Source: Mycoplasma sp. Ms02 (GTDB lineage Bacteria; Bacillota_I; Bacilli_A; Mycoplasmatales; Metamycoplasmataceae). From it: 64,000 nt of DNA. The notes beneath the pieces were generated by a model. It ran no database searches. It was not told the DNA's origin and saw only the letters and a list, made by a program, of their open reading frames with translations. The position numbers and the translations under genes were made by a program. Numbering within the stretch: position 1 is the first letter of the stretch; every line of letters begins with the position of its first letter. Positions 1 to 10,400 of this stretch are shown here, in pieces. The DNA lies in NCBI RefSeq assembly GCF_019720735.1, contig NZ_CP081302.1, positions 620,001 to 684,000 of the forward strand, written 5' to 3'.

Positions 1-24
1 AAAACACAGCTAAAAGGAGTTAAC

Positions 25-687
25 ATGATTATAGGAATAAGTGGTATGATCGCTGCAGGTAAAAGTAGTCTTGTTGAAAAGCTACATGAAGTTTACCCAA
101 CAAGTGTTGTGATGCACGAATTTGATGAAGATGATGAAGTTTTCAACACCTTTTTGAAATGATTATATGAAAAGAAACCTAATTTAACTATTGGTTTTCA
201 ATCATATATTGTTGAAAACCATTCAGCAAAGTTTGCTGAAATGACAGAACAGTTCAGACTAGATAAAAAGGACATGGTAAAAGACCATCTATTTCTAGAT
301 CGTTTTTCTGTTGAGCACTATATTTTTGCTAAATTAATTCTTTCACAAAAAGAATCTAAGTATTTAGAAGCTTATGACGCTCTTTTTGAAAAGTTAATTT
401 CAAGAGAAGAACTGCCAGATTTAAGTATTTATTTAGATATATCGTTCGATACTTTTAAGGAAAGAATCTTTAAACGTGGTAGAAAAAGTGAAATTGATAA
501 CTTTGAGCAAAATCTTGAATATTTCAAAAATTTACACACAAGCTATTTAAAAATATTTAAAGAAGTTGCAAACAAATACAACCTAGATTACGTAGTTGTA
601 GATACAAACAACAAAACAGAGACACAAGTTTTAATGGAAGTGGGCAGAATTATTGAAGCCAAAACTGCAGAAAAACTAAATGCTTAG
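25..687 (+). CDS. Deoxynucleoside kinase (dAK/dGK family)
   Basis: Phosphorylates deoxynucleosides for nucleotide salvage, important in mycoplasmas because they lack de novo synthesis. The 220-residue protein opens with a P-loop (GMIAAGKSS, about residues 7-15) and has a FLDRF segment near residue 93 matching the DRS/DRF motif of the dNK family. An Arg-rich lid (KRGRKSE) lies near residue 153. I chose ATG 25 because AAAGGAGT sits 8 nt upstream and the P-loop follows at once; a later ATG at 241 would remove the P-loop. TGA codes for Trp near position 160. It is followed 46 nt later by the proline iminopeptidase gene. The exact substrate (dA, dG or broader) cannot be read from sequence. Confidence 0.9.
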
Positions 688-733
688 TTATTTCTTGGGA
701 GTTTAAATGTTAAAATTTTAATAATAGGTAGAT

Positions 734-1717
734 ATGTTAAACTCTCGATTTTTACAAAAAACAAACTCAAAGAATGAGCAAATATTAATTCGTTATAAAA
801 CATATGGGAATCCTGAGGGGATCCCTGTTTTATATTTACATGGTGGACCAGGAGCAGGGTTCAATGACAACATCACTAAATTTTTTAATTTAGAAAAATA
901 TTTCTTAGTGTCATTTGATCAAAGAGGTTGTGGTTTCTCGACGCCTTCAGCAATTAATACAAGTGATATTACTGACAATTCTACATGAGATCTTGTTGAA
1001 GATATCAATGACTTATTAAACGTACTAAAAATTGATAAATTTGTACTTTTTGGGGGATCCTGAGGTTCGACGCTGGCGTTAGTTTACGCTATTCAAAATT
1101 CACATCGTATTTTGAAACTAGTACTTAGAGGTGTCTATTTATGCCGTTCAGAAGACATTGACTTTCTATACGAAGGTGGAACAAAAAATAATTTCCCTGA
1201 AGTATATGCTAAGTATAGCAGCTTTATCAAAGATAATTATCCTGATGTTCTTGACAAAAATAAAGACAAAGATCATCCATATTTACATACTTACTACCAA
1301 ATCTTAGGATCGCAAGATCAAAGTTCAGTTGAGGAAGCTGCAAAGACTTTTGCATATCATGAAAGCTTTATTGCTTCTAACTCATATCAAGAGTCAAATC
1401 TAGAAGACGATATAAAATTTGCTGTTCTTGAAACACACTATTTTGTAAATAGATGTTTTTTGGAAACTGATAACTATATTCTCGAAAACGCCTATAAAAT
1501 AGCCAACATCGACACTTACATCGTTCACGGTAGAAATGACTCCGTTTGCAAACCGAGTTCTGCTTTTGATTTAAGCTTAGCTATAGGATCTAAAGCAAGA
1601 CTTTATATAACAAATGGATATCACTCAGGATACGACTTCTATAACAAAGAGAAAACACTTGAGATTTTTAATCAAATCTCAGAAGATCTTTTTGGTAAAA
1701 TGCCTATAAAACAGTAA
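734..1717 (+). CDS. pip: Proline iminopeptidase (prolyl aminopeptidase)
   Basis: Alpha/beta hydrolase of peptidase family S33 that removes N-terminal proline from peptides, fitting an organism that lives on imported peptides. The 327-residue protein has the oxyanion region HGGPGAG (about residue 36), the nucleophile elbow GGSWGS with Ser109, an acid Asp269 in HGRND and the catalytic His297 in GYHSG. The spacing is that of complete family members. Two TGA Trp codons, at about 986 and 1061, split the frame under the standard code. AGGTAG lies 6 nt before the ATG. It ends at a bidirectional terminator shared with rsmG. Confidence 0.93.
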
Positions 1718-1745
1718 AAAAAGAGCAATCGCTCTTATTTTTTTA
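1715..1745. terminator. Bidirectional rho-independent terminator between pip and rsmG
   Basis: Perfect 6-bp stem (AAGAGC/GCTCTT, loop AATC) at 1721-1736 flanked by an A-run on the left and a T-run on the right, so it works for the convergent genes on both strands. The rsmG stop codon lies at its right edge. Confidence 0.8.
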
Positions 1746-2415
1746 CAATTTTTCTTCACTCAAAAGGAAATTCCTTGGGTGTAGATCTTAGCTTTTTGAT
1801 ATTAACCACAACGTGTTCTTTATTTGTGTTTGGAACTTCTAGTTTGTATGAATTTATCTCGGTCTTTAAAAGTTTTAAAACATCACTAGCTTTTTTAAGC
1901 TCGTCTTGGTATTTTTTAGATTTTATTAGTCTCATATCACCATTAACTTTAACTAAGTGGAACGAAGACATTAAAAGAGCTCTTATAGAAGCCACTGCTC
2001 TTGCTGTTACTAAGTCAAAAATGTTTTTCTCTTTAACTTCTTCTGATCTAATCGCTTTTACGTGAACGTTTTTTAAATTCAGCTCTTTTATGACTGTATT
2101 TAAGAAGTTTACGCGTTTCTGAATAGGTTCATAAATGTGAAATTCGTTATCTTTAGAACTGATTGCAAAAGGTATCGAAGGAAAACCAGCACCAGCACCA
2201 ATATCAAGAATTTTGATTGAGTTTCTGTTTTGCACTATTGAATCCATGAAAAGCAGCGATTCTAAAATACCACTTTGCCAAAGTTCATCATCATAGAAAC
2301 CTGTTAAATTGATGTTTTTATTTGCTTCGGTTATTAGTTCGTGATATTTTTCTAGCTTTTCAAAATCTCATTTTTTCTGTTCGCAAAGCTGTCTTGTTAA
2401 TTCTTTACTTGTCAT
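1735..2415 (-). CDS. rsmG: 16S rRNA (guanine527-N7)-methyltransferase RsmG (GidB)
   Basis: Methylates G527 (N7) of 16S rRNA with S-adenosylmethionine. The 226-residue protein has the SAM-binding motif I LDIGAGAGFPS near residue 70 and the typical N-terminal NLTGFYDD segment (GidB proteins usually have NLT near residue 40). ATG 2415 is chosen because it restores that N-terminus; translation from 2247 would begin just before motif I. Three TGA Trp codons occur, including one at 1756-1758, so the protein continues six residues to a TAA at 1735-1737. Its start overlaps the end of prs by 11 nt, indicating translational coupling. Confidence 0.93.
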
Positions 2416-3385
2416 CTTTTATTTCACTTTTAAATTTGTTGTAAAGTTCAGATATGCTTTCGCCTTTGATTGTGCTGCTAATCACACCAGCAAGGAAGTC
2501 TCCTAAGCTTACGACTTGCAGTTTATCATATTTTGCTGCAAGCTCGCTGTTATCGATCGAGTCGGTAACAATTACCTTGTAAACATTTGGATTGTTTTGA
2601 AAAACGTCAAATCCTTTTGTGAAAAGTCCGTGTGTTGCAGCCACAATAATGTTTTTTGCACCTTCTTTTTTCAATGTATCAACTGCCTTCAGAATTGTTC
2701 CACCTGTGTCAATTATGTCATCCACAATAACGGCGTTTTGGTCTTTAACATCACCCAAAATTCCCATAACTTCTGTTTGATTGATACCAACTCTTCTTTT
2801 ATCAATAACTGATATTTTAGCTGTATCTGCAAGTATATTAGCCAATTTTCTTGCTCTTACTGTTCCACCGTGATCAGGCGAAACAACTGTATAATCTTTT
2901 GCAATTTGATAAACTGCTTTTGCGATTGAGTATTGACCTCTTAAATCGTCTAGAGGAATATCAAAAAATCCTTGAATTGATGGATTATGTAAATCAACGC
3001 AAATCATTTTTGTAGCTCCTGCAGTTTGAATTAAGTTTGCAACTAATTTAGCCCCTATTGGTTGTCTACCACCTGCCTTACGATCTTGACGTGCATAACC
3101 ATAATAACTTAAACAAACAGTAATTGAATTTGCACTAGCTCTTTTTAGAGAGTCGATAAATAAAAGTAGTTCCATTAAATTGTCATTTACAGGGCGTGAA
3201 GTGTTTGCGATAATAAAAACATCACGACCACGAACGGGCTGATCTGAAACGGGCATATATTCACCATCAGCATAGATTGTTCTGTTTACCTTGTGTAAAT
3301 CAACGTTTAAAATTCCTGAAATTTTCTGTGCTAATTTCAAGGAGTTTGGCATTCCAAATAAAATAATATCTTTTTTGCTAATCAT
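2405..3385 (-). CDS. prs: Ribose-phosphate pyrophosphokinase (PRPP synthetase)
   Basis: Makes PRPP from ribose 5-phosphate and ATP for nucleotide salvage. Length is 326 residues, typical of class I PRPP synthetases. Visible signatures are the flexible loop YGYARQDRK (95-103), the divalent-cation site VDLHNPSIQGFFDIP (130-144) and the PRPP-binding loop VDDIIDTGGT (221-230). AAGGAAAG precedes the ATG. It is the first gene of a two-gene unit with rsmG, whose start lies inside its 3' end. Its divergent neighbours are two tRNA genes. Confidence 0.97.
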   Translation of the reverse strand: MISKKDIILFGMPNSLKLAQKISGILNVDLHKVNRTIYADGEYMPVSDQPVRGRDVFIIANTSRPVNDNLMELLLFIDSLKRASANSITVCLSYYGYARQDRKAGGRQPIGAKLVANLIQTAGATKMICVDLHNPSIQGFFDIPLDDLRGQYSIAKAVYQIAKDYTVVSPDHGGTVRARKLANILADTAKISVIDKRRVGINQTEVMGILGDVKDQNAVIVDDIIDTGGTILKAVDTLKKEGAKNIIVAATHGLFTKGFDVFQNNPNVYKVIVTDSIDNSELAAKYDKLQVVSLGDFLAGVISSTIKGESISELYNKFKSEIKDDK

Positions 3386-3579
3386 ATCTTTCCTTCAACT
3401 TATAGATAATTTAAATTATAAAACTAAATAAGATAAAATCAATGCTGTAATATAAAAATATACGTATAAACCTGTAAAACAACTGTTTTGGACACTCAAC
3501 ATCTTAAAAATAGGTTAAAAAAATTCTTCACCTATTAATTCTAAATATGCTAAAATAAATTAGCACATAAGTTTTGTGG

Positions 3580-3585
3580 TATAAT
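3580..3585 (+). promoter_or_regulatory. -10 box of the tRNA-Cys/tRNA-Arg unit
   Basis: TATAAT preceded by TGG, 10 nt before the tRNA-Cys 5' end. No convincing -35 is seen, which is common in mycoplasma promoters. Confidence 0.6.
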
Positions 3586-3595
3586 AATGCTACAC

Positions 3596-3670
3596 GGCAC
3601 CATAGCCAAATGGCCAAGGCAGAAGTCTGCAAAACTTTGACTACGGGTTCGAATCCCGTTGGTGCCTCCA
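3596..3670 (+). tRNA. tRNA-Cys (GCA)
   Basis: 75 nt including an encoded CCA. The acceptor GGCACCA pairs with TGGTGCC. The anticodon loop CTGCAAA carries GCA, and the T-arm is CGGGTTCGAATCCCG. It lies 6 nt upstream of tRNA-Arg and is probably co-transcribed with it. Confidence 0.95.
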
Positions 3671-3676
3671 TTATAT

Positions 3677-3753
3677 GCGCTCGTAGCTCAATTGGACAGA
3701 GTGTTAGGTTACGGCCCTAAAGGTTGCGGGTTCGACTCCTGCCGAGCGCGCCA
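3677..3753 (+). tRNA. tRNA-Arg (ACG)
   Basis: 77 nt including encoded CCA. The acceptor GCGCTCG pairs with CGAGCGC. The anticodon loop TTACGGC gives ACG, whose A34 is normally edited to inosine by TadA so that all CGN codons can be read. Confidence 0.95.
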
Positions 3754-3756
3754 TAT

Positions 3757-3790
3757 AAAAATCACATTGCTAAACAATGTGATTTTTTCT
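3757..3790 (+). terminator. Terminator of the tRNA unit
   Basis: AAATCACATTG/CAATGTGATTT hairpin with loop CTAAA followed by a T-run. It may also end thiI transcription from the other side, since the left flank is A-rich. Confidence 0.8.
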
Positions 3791-3816
3791 TTAAAAAAAC
3801 TTGCCTGTAGCAAGTT

Positions 3817-4959
3817 TTATTTTGCAAGTGATAGTTTAACTCTTTCAATTTTGTTCTCGATTAAGTCTTTTTCAAGATCAGGGATCATTGAAAGCTCTTG
3901 TTCTAATTTTTGTGCCTGTAAAACAGATGGTTTTGTAACTGGTTCTTTTGGAGCGAATAGTTCGCAAGTTTCGTTTGCTTTCATGATTGAAATGTCATAT
4001 GAACCAATTTTCTTCGCAATGTTAATTGTTTCAATTTTGTCAAAAGTTAAAAGAGGTCTTAGAATTTGCATATCAGTTGCTGAACTGATTGTTGAGATTG
4101 ACTCAAGGGTTTGAGAAGCAACTTGTGCCAAGTTATCACCGTTAGACAATACCAATGTTTTGTGTTTTTTAGCTACTTCTTGGGCAATTCTGTAAAAACT
4201 TCTTCTCATTAAAGTGATTTTGTATGACTGCATTGATGTCATTGATAAATAATTCATTAAGTTTGAGTAGTCAGCAAATAAAATGTTTGTTGTGACTTGA
4301 TATTTATTAATCACTCCTGCTAGTGCTTTGATTTTTTCAACTGTTCTTTCATCTGTTGATGGTGGCGTAATAAAGTTTAGTAAATCGACTTTCATTCCAC
4401 GCTTCATCAATAGAAATGCAGCAACAGGACTATCAATTCCACCACTCATTAAGTGAAGTGTTCTTCCTGTAACACCCACTGGTAAACCACCTAATCCTTC
4501 TTCATAGTGAGAAAAGACATAAGTTGTTTCTTTTCTAACTTCAACATAGATAGTTTGATCGGGGTTGTTAACATCCACTTTAAGACTTGTGTTTCTTAAA
4601 ATATGACCACCTAAAATGTTGTTCATTTCTCCACTTTGAATAGGAAATGACTTATTATTTCTTCTGGCAGCTATTTTAAATGTTTTAGAAGTACTTGAAA
4701 CAGATTCTAAAGCAGCGTTTTTGATTGCTTCAACATCGTTTTCGACTTCTTTTACAGGTGAATATGATGAAATACCAAAAACATATTGTAGGTTTTTCAT
4801 ATTCTCTTCTGAGTATGGTAAATACATACGGTCAAATTCCACTCTTGGTTCAACACCAACAATATGCTTAATATTATTTGCAAGAACATTGACAAAAAGT
4901 TTTCTATTCTTTTTCTTGAGAACTAATTCTCCGTATCTAATTAATATTTTTGTATACAT
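3817..4959 (-). CDS. thiI: tRNA 4-thiouridine synthase ThiI
   Basis: Transfers sulfur to U8 of tRNA. The 380-residue protein has an N-terminal ferredoxin-like plus THUMP region (about residues 1-165) and a PP-loop ATP pyrophosphatase motif SGGIDSP at 172-178. It lacks the C-terminal rhodanese domain of the E. coli enzyme, as do Firmicutes forms. The reading frame has no internal TGA. It starts 7 nt after the stop of the EzrA-like gene, so the two form an operon. No iscS/nifZ partner, which sits between ezrA and thiI in Bacillus, is present. Confidence 0.95.
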   Translation of the reverse strand: MYTKILIRYGELVLKKKNRKLFVNVLANNIKHIVGVEPRVEFDRMYLPYSEENMKNLQYVFGISSYSPVKEVENDVEAIKNAALESVSSTSKTFKIAARRNNKSFPIQSGEMNNILGGHILRNTSLKVDVNNPDQTIYVEVRKETTYVFSHYEEGLGGLPVGVTGRTLHLMSGGIDSPVAAFLLMKRGMKVDLLNFITPPSTDERTVEKIKALAGVINKYQVTTNILFADYSNLMNYLSMTSMQSYKITLMRRSFYRIAQEVAKKHKTLVLSNGDNLAQVASQTLESISTISSATDMQILRPLLTFDKIETINIAKKIGSYDISIMKANETCELFAPKEPVTKPSVLQAQKLEQELSMIPDLEKDLIENKIERVKLSLAK

Positions 4960-4966
4960 AGGACCT

Positions 4967-6415
4967 CTATATCAGTTTTAGTGCTTCTTTATAAGCTACT
5001 TGATATTTTTTATTATTGTATTTTATAAATGTTTTGATGTTTTTAGTGTAAAAAGTTTCAAAATCATCAGTTTTTGAGTAAATGTGTTTAATAATTTTTT
5101 CAAAACCTCTTTTGTGTCAAAGGTTATTTGCATAGACTTCAACAATCTCAACTATTCATTCGCGTAGCTCTTCATAAACTTTTTGGTAATACTTAGATTC
5201 CATTTTTCCACTGTGAAAGGCAAAATATGCTTCATTGAACTTTGTTGCTAGTTCATTGATTCTGAGATTTGCAATATTTTCTTCCGAGAAAACTTGACTT
5301 GTTGCAATTTCAAAAGGCAGATATTTACTTTCCTCTAAGAAATCCAGCAGCATTCTATAAACCAGTGAATCTTTTTCTTTTTGAGCGAATTCGGCCGATA
5401 ACTGTTTATGCTCGTTTTTTATTTTTGTGAAAAGATCTTTATATGAAAGTTTTAATAACTCATCATTTTCTAGGTCATCTAAATCTTTGAGACTTTGGTA
5501 TTGAACTGTAAGTCTTTGGAAACTTTGGGTTGCTATTTCAAAGAAGTTTTTTTGGGCCACTTTTTTAGCTTTTATTTTTAATTCTTCAAAGATTAATCCG
5601 TAAATATCGACTATCCTCTTTTCCAAAGAGTGTATGTTTAAGCTGTTTTCACTTTTCTGTAGCGATTCCAATGTGGTTTTTAAGTTTTTAAACACTTCAC
5701 TTTCTTGACGATCTAAAATACTCGGTAAACTCACAAAAAGAGATCAGTGCACTTTTACAATTCTTTTTTCGAAAGAAAGAATTTTTTGTAGTTTCTGAGT
5801 TATTTCTGACAAATCAGCATTTGCGTCAAGGAAGTCGCCTTTTATTTTTTTGTTTTCAACTTCTGTAAGTTGCCTACTTAATGTATCCAAAGCTTCGAAA
5901 CCATCTATGTAGAAGTTAATTACGTTATTTTTCTGTAATTTCAGATAGTGCTTTAAACTTTCTAGCACTTGGTGCATTTTTCCCCAAATGTCATCAATCA
6001 TGTTTCACTTAACATCAAGGTTAAATGATTGTTTTAAAAATTCTTGAGTCTCAAATTCAATTGTTTTACCGTGTAAGTTTAATTTATGGTAGTTTTGCAC
6101 AATTTTGACGTGATGCTTTCAAACTGAAAATGCTTGAATTTCATCGTTAATTTTTTCAGATTCAATAACTTTTTGAGCTATTGATCCGTTAATTTTCTTA
6201 AGTTGGTCGAATAAGCCCAAGTACTCAATTTTGTTTTTACTCAAAGTTTTAAAACGAATCAAAATCGTTTCAATTTTTTGATGCTGCTGAACAAAACCAA
6301 TGTATTTTTGATCTGCTTTTTGCTTTAAAAACTTGAAAAACATTAAATTTATACTTATCAAAAACACGATAATTGCACTTATCGATAAGATCGTTAAAAT
6401 GATGGGAATTAACAT
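4967..6415 (-). CDS. EzrA-like membrane-anchored coiled-coil protein
   Basis: 482 residues, continuous only when five TGA codons are read as Trp. One N-terminal membrane helix (about residues 4-28) is followed by a long charged, helical, coiled-coil-rich cytoplasmic part. This is the architecture of EzrA, the Firmicutes regulator of FtsZ ring formation, though EzrA is longer (about 560). Gene order supports the idea, because in Bacillus ezrA lies directly upstream of nifZ-thiI, and here thiI follows after 7 nt. I see no diagnostic motif, so the name is inference from architecture and synteny. The start ATG has no ribosome binding site; a TATAAT ends 6 nt upstream, suggesting a leaderless mRNA. 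Confidence 0.6.
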
Positions 6416-6421
6416 GTATTA

Positions 6422-6427
6422 ATTATA
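6422..6427 (-). promoter_or_regulatory. -10 box of the EzrA-like gene (leaderless start)
   Basis: TATAAT on the minus strand with a 6-nt spacer (TAATAC) to ATG 6415 and no Shine-Dalgarno sequence. It is divergent from the cdsA -10 box 10 bp away. Confidence 0.6.
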
Positions 6428-6437
6428 TTTAAAGTAT

Positions 6438-6443
6438 TATAAT
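6438..6443 (+). promoter_or_regulatory. -10 box of cdsA (leaderless start)
   Basis: TATAAT with a 6-nt spacer (AATTTA) to ATG 6450 and no Shine-Dalgarno sequence. Confidence 0.6.
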
Positions 6444-6449
6444 AATTTA

Positions 6450-7418
6450 ATGATAAACACAAATAATACCAATAAAAGTTTATATTCAAGAATCTGAGTA
6501 GGTGCAGTTATGGCAGTTGTTGCTATAGCTTACTTTTTGCTAGTTGGATTAGCAGGTAGATCAGACTCAGGTTTTGGTAAATTTGTAAGAATTTTCAGTT
6601 CACTCTGTGCTGGAATAGTGTTATTTGGAGCATCTTTTGAGCTCTTTAGAAGTTTTAAAGTCCACCAAAGCACATCAATTATTTTCTCGTTGATAGTAGT
6701 AAGCACATTATTTCTAAACGTTAATTGATATGGCAAGTTTTTTTGGCTTCATGGAACTTTAGAAAACTTAGATGGATCGTTTAAGGAATTAGTTAAAGGG
6801 CTTATTAAAGACTGAAGAGTTTACTTAATGGTTTTAGTAGTTAGTGTTTCTTATTGATTCTACAAAGTTTTTATGTTAGAAACTTTAAACATGAAAAACA
6901 TAACAGTAAGTTCAGTAATTATTGGAGCAATCACGTTAATGTTGATTTTTGCGATAAAACTTATAATGCTTTCGCTTGTGGCAAAACCAACTTATGCAAT
7001 TCTCTTTGTGCTTGTTTCAATAGCCTGTGATGTCGGAGGGTTCAGTGGTGGAAGACTTTTAGGGCACAAGTTTTTTGAAAGAAAGCTTGCACCTAACGTT
7101 TCTCCTAAAAAAACAATCGAAGGTTTCTTAGTAGCTCTGGGATCGGGGATGATTATTTCAATTATGGCTGTTGCTATTTTTGGTTTATTCTCGACTTCAT
7201 ACGCTTGATATACAGGATTAATTATTTCAACAGCTGTAGTATTTTTACCTCTTGCTGCAATCTTTGGAGACCTGCTTTATTCATACCTAAAAAGGCTAAA
7301 TGGTATTAAGGACTACTCTAACATCTTCCAAGAACATGGTGGTATACTAGATCGCCTAGACTCTATTTCTACTGTTGCCTTTATAGGTTTCTTACTTCTA
7401 ATAATGACAATTTTTTAA
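6450..7418 (+). CDS. cdsA: Phosphatidate cytidylyltransferase CdsA
   Basis: Makes CDP-diacylglycerol from phosphatidic acid and CTP in the membrane. It supplies PgsA, which is encoded 9 kb downstream. The 322-residue polytopic protein carries the family signature near its C-terminus: [13 protein letters not shown], then [11 protein letters not shown] start at ATG 6450, which adds a short cytosolic N-terminus ahead of the first membrane helix; ATG 6510 would start inside that helix. Several TGA Trp codons are present. polC follows after 16 nt with its own strong GGAGG, so the two genes are likely co-transcribed. Confidence 0.93.
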
Positions 7419-7434
7419 ATCTGGAGGCTTTTAT

Positions 7435-10400
7435 ATGGCTAAGTTTTATAGAGACTCAATGATTAATGCTTTGATGAAGAATTTGAATCTAAATCAAAAT
7501 CTCGAAAGTTTTCAGAGCGCATTCATTGATGAGCCTATTCTATTTGAAAAATCAACAGAAAGTCCAGGTTATTACAACCAGTTTGAGGTTGTAGTCGCAA
7601 TTCCGCTCATTCCAACATGTGTGGATTTTTTTACTTTTTTAAGAGCCCTCAAAAATCTATCAAATCAAAATCTGCATGTAAGCGTAAAATTTAACATTTT
7701 AAGCTATGAAATAGGTGATAACAAAATTTTTTATTATGTAAAAGAGGTAGTGCAAACTTATGATATTTTTTCTGACATAAGATTGTTTTTTTCAGATTCT
7801 TCATTCTTTTTTGATATTAATAAAAGAGCATGAGTTTGAAGTCTCAACAGCCAAGAACTAAAGGAAAAGGTTGAGTCTAAAAGAAAACCGTTAATTGGCA
7901 TAATTCACGGATTTGGTCTTACAAAATTTGATTTTGAAGTTGATTACAAAGAAATTAAAAAACTAGAATTAACAGAAGAACAACTAAAAGCAGAATTAGA
8001 ATTTAAAGTGCAAATGAGACAGGCTCTTGAAAGAGAACAAAAAGAAGCTGATGATTCATTAGTTAGAAAAATCAGAAACAACAACTTTAGAAGAAATGCT
8101 TATCGTGATAAAACTTACCATAAATATCAAATTAAAGATCTTCACACAGCAGAAGTGGATGAACAAAAGTTAGACGTGAACTTTTTAGCAGAAGTGTATT
8201 CAGTCGAAGAAACTAAAGCAAATTCAAGAGAGCTTTATATCAGAACATATAAAGTAACCGATTACAACGAAGCAATCACAATCAGACACTACTCAAATGA
8301 ACAGTTTTCTGAACCTGCTTCAAAACCTGGTAGTGCGATTGAAGTTTTTGGTGAATTAAAACAAGACAGTGTTTTTAGGAAAAAATTTGTCATTGCTCAC
8401 GTAATTAAAGAAACTGCCCCTATTTACACTCCACCGAAGGATGAAGCAGTAAACAAACGTGTTGAACTTTCTGTAAGAAGTAAAATGAGTACAATGGATG
8501 GAATCATAAACCCTTCCGACATTATAAAAAGAGCAGCTCATTACGGTCATAAAGCAGTTGCGATCGTGGACTCGGATGGAGTTCAAGGACACCCAGAGTT
8601 TTATCAAAGTGCACTGAAGGAAGGTGTAAAGCCAATTTATGGAACTTCGATAAAAACTGTAAGTGCAGGAAATAACATATTCTGTTGAGGTAATCCACCC
8701 AAAGGGTTTGTTAGAGATTTCGATTATGTTTCTTTCGATATTGAAACTACAGGTCTGAGTTCAAAGGCTCACGAACTCATTGAGTTCGGATCTGTTTTGG
8801 TCTCGAAAAACAAAATTCTTGAGCGCCACCAATTTTTTGTCAAAGCGAAAGAACCAATAACATCTAAAACTACTGAACTAACAAAAATTACACAAGAACA
8901 TGTTGATTCGGGTCTTGAATTAAAAGAAGCTCTTTTAAAAATTCATGCAATTTTAGATAACAAAATTGCCGTAGCTCACAATGCAAATTTCGACACCAAC
9001 TTTTTATTCGAAAAGTTTCTTGAAAATGGAATACCTTTACCAAGCACAGTTTTCATTGACTCGCTAATTGTTTCAAGACTTGTGTTTAAGGATAAAAAGG
9101 CTCACAGGCTAGAATCGTTTTGTTCTTACTTGGGTGTTAATTACGATACATCTACAGCCCATAGAGCCGACGTGGATGCCGAAGTTCTTGCAAAAGCTTG
9201 AATTGCTGTAATACCTCTTCTTGAAGATTTAAATCTAGATGACTTTCAAGTCCTTTCTACCTATAACGATGAGCTGTTGATCAAAAAACAGTTCCCTTAT
9301 GAGGTGTCTTTATTAGCGTTAAATCAAGATGCTATTAAAAGAATGTGGAAATTCGTTTCATACGAGTTAACTGAAAAATATTACGATAAACCAAAAGTAA
9401 ATGTTGAAGAAATACCAAGGGGTGAAGGTTTACTTTTAGGGTCAGGAGGGCTAAAAAGTCGGGTGATTGAGCTCGCTTTTTATGGGTCTCAAGTTAGATT
9501 AGAAAAAGAAATGATCAAGTTTGACTACATCGAAATACCTGCACCACAGGTCTTTTCGCATCGTGTCCAATATGGCGAGTTTACACAAAAACAAGTTCAT
9601 GATATATTACTAAACTTATACAGAACAGCTAAAAAACTAGGCATCATGGCTGTGGCAACGGGAGATGTTAGATACTTAGACAAAAAGGATAAAGTTGCTC
9701 ACACTGTTTTAGTACACTCAAAAGGTATTGGTGGCGAAAATCACTTCCTGTTCAGTTACAAAAACAAGGAAGATATCAAACTTCCTGATCTTGATTTCTT
9801 AACAACACAAGAAATGCTTAATCAGTTTGAATTTATAGGTAATGATGACGAAATTGAAGAACTGGTTATTGATAACCCAAACAAGATTGCTGACATGGTG
9901 GAAGAAATTGAAGTTGTCAAAAAAGACTTGTACACACCTAAATTTGACAATTCTGCTGAAAATTTAAAAAACTTAGTTTACAAAACAGCACACGAAAAAT
10001 ATGGTGATGTATTGCCTCAAATTATTGCTGATAGAATCGAAAGTGAACTTACGCCTGTTATTAAATATGGATTTGATGTTGTTTACTGAATTTCTCATAA
10101 ATTAGTAAAAATGTCTTTAGACAATGGATATTTAGTAGGTAGTCGTGGATCTGTTGGATCGTCATTCATTGCTACAATGGCAGGTATCACAGAGGTTAAT
10201 CCTCTCGAACCACACTATGTTTGTCCAAATTGTAAACATTTTGAGCTTGCAAATAACCCCGAAATTACATCAGGGTATGATTTAGATGATAAAAATTGTC
10301 CTAAATGTAATACTACAATGGACAAAGACGGTCAATGAATTCCGTTTGAAACTTTCCTTGGTTTCAAGGCTGATAAAGTTCCTGATATTGATCTTAACTT

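Noticed and set aside
3659-4114. Open frame running through both tRNA genes and antisense to thiI
   Set aside because: It overlaps two certain tRNAs and the well-supported thiI, and its translation has no recognisable features.
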